Source of the DNA: Dechloromonas sp.
Lineage (GTDB): Bacteria; Pseudomonadota; Gammaproteobacteria; Burkholderiales; Rhodocyclaceae
NCBI GenBank assembly: GCA_017302355.1
Contig: JAFLDQ010000008.1
Location: 1-44,988, forward strand
Direction of reading: 5' to 3'
DNA: 44,988 nt
Shown piece by piece: positions 34,547-42,500 of this stretch. The stretch's first letter is position 1; the number at the start of each line of letters is the position of its first letter. The notes under the pieces are model-generated. The model searched no databases and was not told the DNA's origin. It was given only the letters and a program-made list of their open reading frames with translations. A program made the position numbers and the translations under genes.

Positions 34547-34819
34547 TTACTGGACAGCGTCCTTGAGACTCTTGCCGGGACGGAACTTGGGAACCTTGGC
34601 GCCCTTGATGGTCAGGGTCGTCCCGGTACGCGGGTTGCGGCCAGTGCGGGGGGCGCGCTCGCCGACGGAAAAGGTTCCGAAGCCGATCAGGCTCACGCTG
34701 TCGCCAGCCTTGAGCGCGTCCGTGACGGCGGCAACGGTTGCATCCAGTGCGCGACCGGCGGCAGCCCGGGAGATATCGGCTTGCGCAGCGATAACGTCGA
34801 TCAGTTCAGATTTGTTCAT
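34547..34819 (-). CDS. hupB: DNA-binding protein HU-beta
   Basis: A 90-residue nucleoid protein of the HU family. [17 protein letters not shown], the [21 protein letters not shown] arm that wraps the minor groove, and the C-terminal [16 protein letters not shown] are typical. It has its own strong promoter upstream and is followed directly by tRNA-Val. Confidence 0.97.
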   Translation of the reverse strand: MNKSELIDVIAAQADISRAAAGRALDATVAAVTDALKAGDSVSLIGFGTFSVGERAPRTGRNPRTGTTLTIKGAKVPKFRPGKSLKDAVQ

Positions 34820-34868
34820 GGGATCCCCTTTGGTGGAAAAACGACATCGAAATATGTCCGCGGAACGA

Positions 34869-34898
34869 TTTATATCTCTGCGGAAATCCTTGTGTCAA
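34869..34898 (-). promoter_or_regulatory. Sigma-70 promoter of hupB
   Basis: On the reverse strand a consensus TTGACA (34898-34893) and TATAAA (34874-34869) are separated by 18 bases. The predicted start near 34862 leaves a leader of about 42 bases, with an AAAGGGGAT ribosome binding site before the ATG. Confidence 0.85.
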
Positions 34899-34949
34899 GC
34901 GGATTCTGGGGCACGGCGGGTTCCCGGAGAAGCCTGTCGCGCCAAGTCG

Positions 34950-36347
34950 TCACGTCCGCAGGGCGGCCAGTTTTTCGAGGACCCTGCGGCGACCGATCAG
35001 CGCGATGACGGCATCGACCGACGGGGTCTGCGCCTGGCCGGTGAGGATCACGCGCAGGGGCATCGCCAGCCTGGGCATCTTGAGGCCGTGTCTGGCGACG
35101 GTTTCCTTGATCAGCGCGGCGATGGCGGCGGCGTCCCAGGCAACCCCGGCGAGGGCGGCGGCAAATTCGGCGAGAGCCGGCCGCACATCGTCCGTCAGAT
35201 GCTGCGCCAGCAGGCCGGGCGCGGGCGGGAAATCGACATAGAAGATCTCCACCGCGTCGGCGAGCAGGTTCAGCGTGTTGCTGCGGTCAACGTACAGGGC
35301 GACGGCTTTTTCCAGGTCGGGCCCGGCCCCGGTGTCGACGCCGCGGGCGGCAAGACGGGTCCTGACCTTCTCCGCGACTTCGGCGAGCGGCAGTTGCTTC
35401 ATGTAGTGCTGGTTCAACCACAGGAGTTTCTCGGTGTTGAACTGGGCGGCCGAGGCGGTGATGTGGTCGAGGTCGAACCACTCGACGAACTGCTGACGCG
35501 AAAAGACCTCGGCGTCGCCATGCGACCAGCCGAGGCGGGCCAGGTAGTTGATGACCGCTTCGGGCAGGTAGCCGTCCTCGTCGTATTGCATGACGGACAC
35601 GGCGCCATGCCGTTTCGACAGCTTGGCGCCGTCGTCGCCGAGGATCATCGACAGGTGCGCGTACTGCGGAATGTCGGCGCCCAGCGCCTGCAGGATGTTG
35701 ATCTGGCGCGGCGTGTTGTTGACGTGGTCGTCGCCGCGGATGACGTGGGTGATGCCCATGTCCCAGTCGTCGACGCAGACGCAGAAATTGTAGGTCGGCG
35801 TGCCGTCGGCGCGAGCGATGATCAGGTCGTCGAGCTCGGCGTTGGCAAACTCGATGCGCCCCTTGACCTGGTCGTCCCAGGCGACCACACCGTCCGTCGG
35901 GTTGCGGAAGCGGACCACCGGCGGCAGCCCGGCCGGCGGCGCGGGCAGGATCTTGCCGGGTTCCGGGCGCCAGCGGCCGTCGTAGCGGGGCTTTTCCTTG
36001 CGCGTCTCCTGCTCGGCGCGCAGCGCGTCGAGTTCCTCGCGCGTCGTGTAGCAAGGGTAGGCGGTACCGGCGGCAAGCATCTGGCGGATCACGTCCTTGT
36101 AGCGATCCATGCGCTGCATCTGGTAGAACGGGCCTTCGTCGTGCGCCAGTCCGAGCCACGCCATGCCGTCGAGGATCGCCTGCAGCGCCTCCGGCGTCGA
36201 GCGGGCGACGTCGGTATCCTCGACGCGCAGGATGAAGACACCGCCGTGGCGGCGGGCGAACGCCCAGGAAAAGAGGGCGGTGCGGGCGCCGCCGATGTGG
36301 AGGTAGCCGGTGGGACTGGGGGCGAATCGGGTGCGAACGGGCGTCAT
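34950..36347 (-). CDS. gltX: Glutamyl-tRNA synthetase
   Basis: A 465-residue class I aminoacyl-tRNA synthetase of normal bacterial length. The HIGH motif is in [20 protein letters not shown] and the KMSKS-like motif is [38 protein letters not shown] is the active-site block. The ATG at 36347 ([14 protein letters not shown]) is the family start. It is divergent from tRNA-Val(CAC), and hupB lies downstream with its own promoter. Confidence 0.97.
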   Translation of the reverse strand: MTPVRTRFAPSPTGYLHIGGARTALFSWAFARRHGGVFILRVEDTDVARSTPEALQAILDGMAWLGLAHDEGPFYQMQRMDRYKDVIRQMLAAGTAYPCYTTREELDALRAEQETRKEKPRYDGRWRPEPGKILPAPPAGLPPVVRFRNPTDGVVAWDDQVKGRIEFANAELDDLIIARADGTPTYNFCVCVDDWDMGITHVIRGDDHVNNTPRQINILQALGADIPQYAHLSMILGDDGAKLSKRHGAVSVMQYDEDGYLPEAVINYLARLGWSHGDAEVFSRQQFVEWFDLDHITASAAQFNTEKLLWLNQHYMKQLPLAEVAEKVRTRLAARGVDTGAGPDLEKAVALYVDRSNTLNLLADAVEIFYVDFPPAPGLLAQHLTDDVRPALAEFAAALAGVAWDAAAIAALIKETVARHGLKMPRLAMPLRVILTGQAQTPSVDAVIALIGRRRVLEKLAALRT

Positions 36348-36399
36348 GGAGTGCGGATCTGGTAAGGAAGGCAAGGGCCGTATTCTATCCGACCGGCGT

Positions 36400-36428
36400 T
36401 TGACCCGTTTCCGGACTTGTGGTTAAAT
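36400..36428 (+). promoter_or_regulatory. Sigma-70 promoter of tRNA-Val(CAC)
   Basis: TTGACC (36400-36405) and TTAAAT (36423-36428) are separated by 17 bases. The predicted start near 36435 lies about eight bases before the tRNA 5' end. Confidence 0.75.
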
Positions 36429-36442
36429 GCGCGGCTCTCGGC

Positions 36443-36517
36443 GGGCGGTTAGCTCAGCGGTAGAGCACTGCCTTCACACGGCAGGGGTCACTGGTTCGAT
36501 CCCAGTACCGCCCACCA
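36443..36517 (+). tRNA. tRNA-Val (anticodon CAC)
   Basis: A complete 75-nt cloverleaf. The acceptor stem pairs GGGCGGT with ACCGCCC, followed by discriminator A and encoded CCA (36515-36517). The D arm reads TTAGCTCAGCGGTAGAGC, the anticodon stem CTGCC/GGCAG encloses TTCACAC, and the T arm is CTGGTTCGATCCCAG. Confidence 0.96.
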
Positions 36518-36532
36518 CGCCAAGAGAGTCCG

Positions 36533-36566
36533 AAACCCGCATGGCACTGCGTCTTGCGGGTTTTTT
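36533..36566 (+). terminator. Intrinsic terminator after tRNA-Val(CAC)
   Basis: AAACCCGCA (36533-36541) pairs with TGCGGGTTT (36555-36563), with a 13-base loop and a run of T to 36566. Confidence 0.88.
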
Positions 36567-36658
36567 GCAGCGCCATGATTGGCAGCGGTTCAGGCGGAGT
36601 AGCGAAACGTCAGTGAAAACCGCCGCCAGCCCGCTTCCGGCGATCTCCGCGACAACGG

Positions 36659-36686
36659 TTGACCAAGCTGAAGCGAGGGTTAGAAT
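36659..36686 (+). promoter_or_regulatory. Sigma-70 promoter of the DUF47-pit operon
   Basis: TTGACC (36659-36664) and TAGAAT (36681-36686) are separated by 16 bases, about 100 bases before the DUF47 start. I see no convincing PHO box, which fits constitutive low-affinity phosphate uptake. Confidence 0.6.
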
Positions 36687-36785
36687 CGTCGCCAGTGATC
36701 GACCTTCGGCAGGTGGGCGGGGAGCCGCGCTTGCGGCGCCGTGCTCGCTGGTCCGTCCACCGGCTGGTTCGTGCGGGAGGAGCCC

Positions 36786-37466
36786 ATGTTATCCACCAAC
36801 TCCGTGGCGGCGTTGTTCGGCAAGTCGCCGTTCAAGCCGCTGCAACAGCACATGCGCGTCGTCATCGAGTGCATTGGCGAAGTGCCGGCTTTGTTCGCCG
36901 CCCTGATCGAGGGGGACGACGCACGGCTCGAGGCGCAGAAGGAGAAGATCTTCGCCAGGGAGAGCGAGGCGGACACCATCAAGAACGAGTTGCGCGGCCA
37001 TCTGCCGAGGAGTCTGCTGCTGGCGGTCGACCGGCGCGACCTGCTTGAATTGCTGGCGATGCAGGATACGATCGCCGGCATCGCGCAGGACATCGCCGGC
37101 CTGCTGGTCCAGCGGAAGATGGAGGTTCCCGCCGGCATGGGCGAACCGCTGACGAGATTCGTCGCCCGCTGCACCGAGACCTGCGGCCAGGCACACAGGA
37201 TCATCGAGGAACTCGACGAACTGCTGGAGTCGGGTTTTCGCGGCCGCGAGGTCGAGCGTGTGGAAGCGATGATCCTTGAACTGGGCTACATGGAGACCGA
37301 CACTGACCTGATGGGCGCTTCCCTGGCGAAGGCGCTTTTCGCTCAGGAGGACAGTCTGAGTCCGGTGTCGGTGATGTTCTGGTACCAGGTGATCCGCTGG
37401 GTGGGCAACCTGGCCGACTATGCCGAGAGGGTGGGTGACCGCCTGCGCCTGATGATCGCCCATTGA
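36786..37466 (+). CDS. DUF47 (PhoU-like) Pit accessory protein
   Basis: A 226-residue all-helical cytoplasmic protein of the DUF47/TIGR00153 family, related to PhoU. The opening LFGKSPFKPLQQHMRVVIECIGEVPALFAAL and the FARESEADTIKNELRGHLPRSL block with its acidic metal-binding residues are typical. In other bacteria the gene is paired with pit and modulates it. A GGAGG ribosome binding site precedes the ATG. pit follows 100 bases later on the same strand with no terminator between. Confidence 0.93.
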   Translation: MLSTNSVAALFGKSPFKPLQQHMRVVIECIGEVPALFAALIEGDDARLEAQKEKIFARESEADTIKNELRGHLPRSLLLAVDRRDLLELLAMQDTIAGIAQDIAGLLVQRKMEVPAGMGEPLTRFVARCTETCGQAHRIIEELDELLESGFRGREVERVEAMILELGYMETDTDLMGASLAKALFAQEDSLSPVSVMFWYQVIRWVGNLADYAERVGDRLRLMIAH

Positions 37467-37565
37467 CGACCGGGGGTTGGGGAGCGCGCATTACGGGTCG
37501 CAGCGGTCGTCGGGGCTCTTGAGACCGTCCCTTCATTTCAGCACTTCACCGCCAGGGGTCGCATC

Positions 37566-38828
37566 GTGGAGATCATTGCGCAGCACTCGACCGTGTTCCA
37601 TGTCATGGCCTTGGCCTTCGGCCTCTGCGTGTGCTGGGGTATGGGCGCCAACAACGTGGCCAATGCCATGGGCACCTCGGTCGGTTCCGGAGCCGTCACC
37701 CTCAAGAGCGCGCTGCTCCTGGCGGCGGTCATGGAGTTCGCCGGCGCCTATCTGGCCGGCGGCGAGGTGGCGGCCACCGTTTCCAAAGGGATCATCGACG
37801 GCAGGCTGTTCGAGCCGGCGCCGCAGTTGCTGCTGTTCGTCATGATCGGGGCGCTGCTGGCGGCCGGAATCTGGCTGACGATCGCCAGCATGCGCGGCTG
37901 GCCGGTGTCCGCGACCCATGCGATCGTCGGCGCCATATGCGGCGCCGGTGTCGCCGCGCTCGGCGCCGGTGCGGTCAACTGGGAAGTGATTGCCGAAATC
38001 GTCGTCAGTTGGTTGCTCTCTCCCGTGCTCGGCGCCATCGTGGCGCTGCTGCTGACGCTGAGCATCCGCAGGCTGATCTTCAATACCGGGAATCCGATCC
38101 GCCAGGCGCGCAGGTGGGGTCCGATGTATGCGTTCCTGGTCGGCTGGATCGTTGCGCTGGTCACCATCACCACGGGGCTCAGGCACGTCGATATCAATCT
38201 CGGCGGCGTCCAGGGGCAGTTCCTGGCGATCGCGATCGGCATCGCCCTGGCGATCCTCGTCAAGGTGCTGATGGGCCGCATCCACCTCGAAGAGAGCGAA
38301 GACCGGATCTTTCACTTTGCCAGTGTCGAGAAGCTGTTCGTCCCGCTGATGGTGTTTACCGGTGCGGCATTGGCCTTCGCGCACGGTTCCAACGATCTCG
38401 CCAACGGGGTCGGGCCGATGGCGACCGCCATTCAGATCATCGAGACCCGGTCGGTGAGTGCGCGGTCGGCGGTGACGCCGTTCATGCTGCTGCTCGGCGC
38501 CATCGCCATCGTCGTTGGTGTGGTGACCTACGGCTACAAGGTGATGGCCACCATCGGCCACAAGATCACCGAGCTGACGCCGACCCGCGGTTATGCGGCC
38601 ACCGTCGCCGCCTCGATCGTCGTCGTGGCGGCGTCCGGGATGGGGATGCCGGTGTCGACCACCCACATCGCCGTCGGTGCGGTGATCGGGGTGGGGATCG
38701 CCCGCGGGATCGGCGCGCTCGACCTGCGGGTGATCGGCGGCATCATCCTCTCCTGGATCATCACCGTGCCCGTTGCCGGCATTCTGGCGGCCATCGTCTT
38801 CCATATCCTGCGCGCCGTTTTCGGCTAG
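37566..38828 (+). CDS. pit: Low-affinity inorganic phosphate transporter Pit
   Basis: A 420-residue membrane protein of the PiT family with about ten helices. The two inverted family signatures are visible as GANNVANAMGTSVGSGAVT near the N-terminus and AHGSNDLANGVGPMA in the second half. It moves metal-phosphate complexes with protons. In polyphosphate-accumulating bacteria Pit is a main phosphate route and can run in reverse during anaerobic release; applying that here is inference. The start is a GTG at 37566. A strong terminator follows. Confidence 0.95.
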   Translation: MEIIAQHSTVFHVMALAFGLCVCWGMGANNVANAMGTSVGSGAVTLKSALLLAAVMEFAGAYLAGGEVAATVSKGIIDGRLFEPAPQLLLFVMIGALLAAGIWLTIASMRGWPVSATHAIVGAICGAGVAALGAGAVNWEVIAEIVVSWLLSPVLGAIVALLLTLSIRRLIFNTGNPIRQARRWGPMYAFLVGWIVALVTITTGLRHVDINLGGVQGQFLAIAIGIALAILVKVLMGRIHLEESEDRIFHFASVEKLFVPLMVFTGAALAFAHGSNDLANGVGPMATAIQIIETRSVSARSAVTPFMLLLGAIAIVVGVVTYGYKVMATIGHKITELTPTRGYAATVAASIVVVAASGMGMPVSTTHIAVGAVIGVGIARGIGALDLRVIGGIILSWIITVPVAGILAAIVFHILRAVFG

Positions 38829-38848
38829 AATTGGCCGCAACTTTGTCC

Positions 38849-38880
38849 AGACGGCGGCCCGGCGGGCCGCCGTCTTTCCT
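38849..38880 (+). terminator. Intrinsic terminator after pit
   Basis: A perfect 12-bp stem, AGACGGCGGCCC (38849-38860) and GGGCCGCCGTCT (38864-38875), with a three-base loop, followed by TTCCTT. It separates pit from the next gene pair, which starts only 19 bases later, so that pair may depend on read-through or on a promoter inside pit. Confidence 0.85.
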
Positions 38881-38898
38881 TCGAGTCAGGCGTCAGCC

Positions 38899-39513
38899 AT
38901 GCCGGATCTGCCAACCGAGCCCATCGAATCCCTGCAGAATATCAAGGGGATCGATTTCCCCGCCGACGTTCGCTTCCGCCAGATTCTGGTGACCGGCCCT
39001 CCCGGCGCCGGCAAGAGCACCCTGATCACGCGCCTCGGCGGCTGGTCGGAGGAGGGCTACCTCGACCTCGCCAGGAACCACTGGTGGCGGTCCGAAATCC
39101 TCTCCGTGCGGCCGCGGGAGATTCACCTCGGCATGCCCCTCGAGGGTCTGGACGACGCGGTGACCGTCTTCGACGCCGAGTTCTACGACCGCGATCCGGC
39201 GCCGGCGATTGATTTTGACCGTATCCAGCTTCCGCCGCGCAAACGTTTCTTTTTCAATGTTGACTGGTATCGCCGCTACGTCTTCGAATTCCTGATACCG
39301 TCGGCGGACCTGGTCTTCGAGCGCCGCGCCGAGCGGGCGCGGCACAGTACGCACGTGGTGGACAGGCAACTCAGCCGGGAAATCTGCATCGTCCAGCACG
39401 CAGCATTCGTGCGCCTTGCCGAGCATCTGCACCGGAAGGGTTTCCAGGTCTATCTGCGCGATCTGATCGAGAATCCGCCGCGGCGATTCGCCGATCCGCC
39501 GGGGCCGCCATGA
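38899..39513 (+). CDS. P-loop kinase-like protein (zeta-toxin/AAA-like)
   Basis: A 204-residue cytoplasmic protein. The Walker A motif GPPGAGKST is at residues 33-41. A later acidic strand, DDAVTVFDAEFYDRD, could supply the Walker B or substrate Asp, and RRAERARHSTHVVDRQLSREI provides basic lid-like residues. The layout resembles small nucleoside or zeta-toxin-type kinases, but I cannot name the substrate. Its TGA overlaps the ATG of the next gene (ATGA at 39510-39513), so it is translationally coupled to the metallophosphatase. A kinase/phosphatase pair acting on the same target is a reasonable guess. It stands directly behind the pit terminator. Confidence 0.75.
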   Translation: MPDLPTEPIESLQNIKGIDFPADVRFRQILVTGPPGAGKSTLITRLGGWSEEGYLDLARNHWWRSEILSVRPREIHLGMPLEGLDDAVTVFDAEFYDRDPAPAIDFDRIQLPPRKRFFFNVDWYRRYVFEFLIPSADLVFERRAERARHSTHVVDRQLSREICIVQHAAFVRLAEHLHRKGFQVYLRDLIENPPRRFADPPGPP

Positions 39514-42500
39514 ACCTGCTTGCCAACCGCCGGCCGATCACGGTCACGAGGCTTCTGGCTCCGCTCAAGCGGATGCTGACGCGGCTGGGGGCCGGCCCGG
39601 GTCATGAGATCCGGCTGCGCAGCAACTACCGGCTGGGCGACATCAAGGTCCGGGTCTCCTTCGACCGTGTACCGATCGAAATCACTCTGGGTCAGGATGA
39701 CAAGAAACTCCATCTCTATCACGAGACCCGCATCGACGAGCGCGGGAAGGCCGCCAGGACGGGCAACTTCGTCATCGTCGATCCCGCCGGAGAAGCCGGC
39801 CGGATCGCCGGCTTCCTGCGCCTGACGCCGAGAAGCTGGGTCTCGCTGGGGTCGGGGGACCGCATCCAGCAGGCGCTGTTCAACTATCCGGAGGCGGTCG
39901 ACGAGGAACACCTGGTCATCATCCAGGGCCCGGAATCGCTGGTCTTCCGCAATCTCGGCGGCGCCGGTTCGACGATCGGCCGCTTCGCCAGCGATGTGCG
40001 CGGCACACGGGAGGGCAGCTACCGCCGCCTGCGCGAGATCTTCGGCGGCCCGATCGAGCCGCTGCCGGCGGACGCGGCGCTGGTATTGATTGAACAGGTC
40101 ATCGGGGTCATGCAGCACGAGGCCTATCGGCCGCGGAGCGACTGGGGCCTGCCCGGCGGACTGGTCGTGCTGCCCGGCAGTCTGACCCCGATCGTGGTCG
40201 CCGACCTGCATGCACAGATCGACAACCTGCTGACGGTGCTCAGTCAGAACGCCTTTCTCGATGCGCTCGAGGATGGCAGCGCCGCCCTGATCATCCTGGG
40301 GGATGCGGTCCACTGCGAGGAGGACGGGAAACTCCGCGAGATGGACGGTTCGATGCTGATGATGGATCTGATCTTCCGGCTCAAGTTGCGCTTTCCGCTG
40401 CAGGTGTTCTACATCCGTGGCAACCATGATTCCTTCACCGAGGACATCGCCAAGGATGGCGTCCCGCAGGGGCTGCTGTGGGCGAGGGAACTGGTAGCCC
40501 GCCGGGGTCAGGCCTATCGCAAGGCGATGGACGATTTCTATCGCCTCCTGCCGTTTGTCGTCGCCTCGACGGATTTTCTCGCCTGCCATGCGGCAGCGCC
40601 GAAAGAGAACGTGACCAGGGACATGCTGGTCAATATCCATCGCCACCCCGATCTCGCCGTCGAACTGGTCAACAACCGGCAGTTTCAGCCGAGCCGGCCC
40701 AACGGCTATGGCCGGGGAGACGTCAAGCGCTTTCGCCGGACGCTGGACCTTCAGAAGCACGCGACCTTCATCGTCGGTCACACGCCGCTGGATGCCGAAA
40801 GCACGATGGTGGCCGTTGCCGAACCCGGCCGCCCGCGGGTCGAGTCCGCCCCCTTCCGGGTTTGGCCCGTCGCGCCGTTGCCCGGGACGCAGACACTCCC
40901 GCAACTGGCCCTGGAAGCGATCGGCGTCGAGTCTGCCACCCGGCGGGAAGCCCAATCCGGGGCATTCGAAGTTCGCGTGTCCAGTCTCACGCCGTTGACC
41001 ACACCGTTGCGGGTGACTTTCAGCACGGATGCCGCGTTGGAAGTCTCCCTGCCGACCGAAGTCGTGTTGCCCGCCACCCCGCCGTATCAGGCCATCGTCA
41101 CTCTCACCAATCTCAACGATCTCGTCGCCGATGGTCACGCGCGCGTCACGGTGCGGGCCGAGGCTCCCGGCTTCCTGTCCGGTTCCTGGACCTTCGTGAA
41201 CGAGGACGACGAAATCCTACCTGTGTTTCTCGTACTGCCCGATTCCGTCGAAGAGGGCAGCGGACGCCAGACCATCGGCCAAGTCGTGCTGGAGGCGCCC
41301 ACGACTCATCCCGTGGAAGTGCGCCTGAACGCTGACGCTCCGTTGCGCGTTCCCGCCACCGTTTTGATTCCGGCGGGTCAATCCGCGGCCGCGTTCGAGT
41401 GGTTTGTGGACGACGATGCCGTGGTGAATCTCGGCCAACCGTCCGCGCGAATCACGGCCTCGACGTCAGCGGGAACGGCGGAAGTCGGGGTGCGAATTCA
41501 GAACGACGACCGGGAGGGACTCTCGGTGGAGTGGCCCACCGAGATTGTCGAAGGACAGACCCACACCGCCTGGCTGGTTCTGCAAAGCGGCTACGACCTG
41601 GAGATGACCTTTCGCCTCCAGAGCAGTTCGGAGCGAATTCAGGTCCCGGCGACCGTGACCGTGCCCGCTGGTGTCGCCCGGGTTCCGATTCCCCTGGTCT
41701 GCCCCAACAACACGCAGGCAGAAGGCCCCTTTTCCAGTGAGATCTGCGTGTCCCTCGCGGACCGGTTGGCGGTCTGCAATTACGTGTATGGAGCGGATGA
41801 TGATGTTCAGCCGTTGGACGAACTCGCTCCGTTCACGCCTTCGGTGATTTGGTCCGGTCAACCCTTCGTCTTCGAAGCTTGGGCCCGGCGAAATCAATCC
41901 GTCCAGAGAACCAATCTGCTGGGACAACTCGCCGTCGAGGCCAGTCCGACCGTGGCCACCTTGATGCCGAACCCGAATCCAGTGGCGTTCACCCTGGGAC
42001 AACTTCGCGAGACAATCACCCTCCAAGGTCAGGGTCTGGGGCTACGCTTGAGCCTGCGCGCGGGTGGCCTCACCAACACCACCGCGCCCTTCGATCTGCT
42101 GCGGGGATTTGAGCGCACCAATGCGTTCCTGGATCTGGCGCTGTTTCCCGGTCGGGGAACGCTGCTGCTCTCGGCCGGCACCGAGACCAATGCCACCGGC
42201 GAACTGCAGGAACTGGATCCCCAAAGCGGAGTGGTGCTCCGTACCCTGACTCTACCGCGACCGGGAAGTCATCTGGCTGTGGCGGCAGATGGCTCCGTGG
42301 CTTGGATCGCCTCATCGTCGGATACCGTTCAGAGAATTGATCTGCTGAACTGGCGCTTCGATCGGGAATGGCCACTCGGGCCGCAGGCGACCAATCGAGC
42401 CGCTCTGTCACTCGCGGTGTTGCCGGGTGGCAGCGAACGCATCGTGACCTTGGAACGTGCCATCGTCCCCGACGGTAGTGAACCGGTTCTGGCGGCGTAC

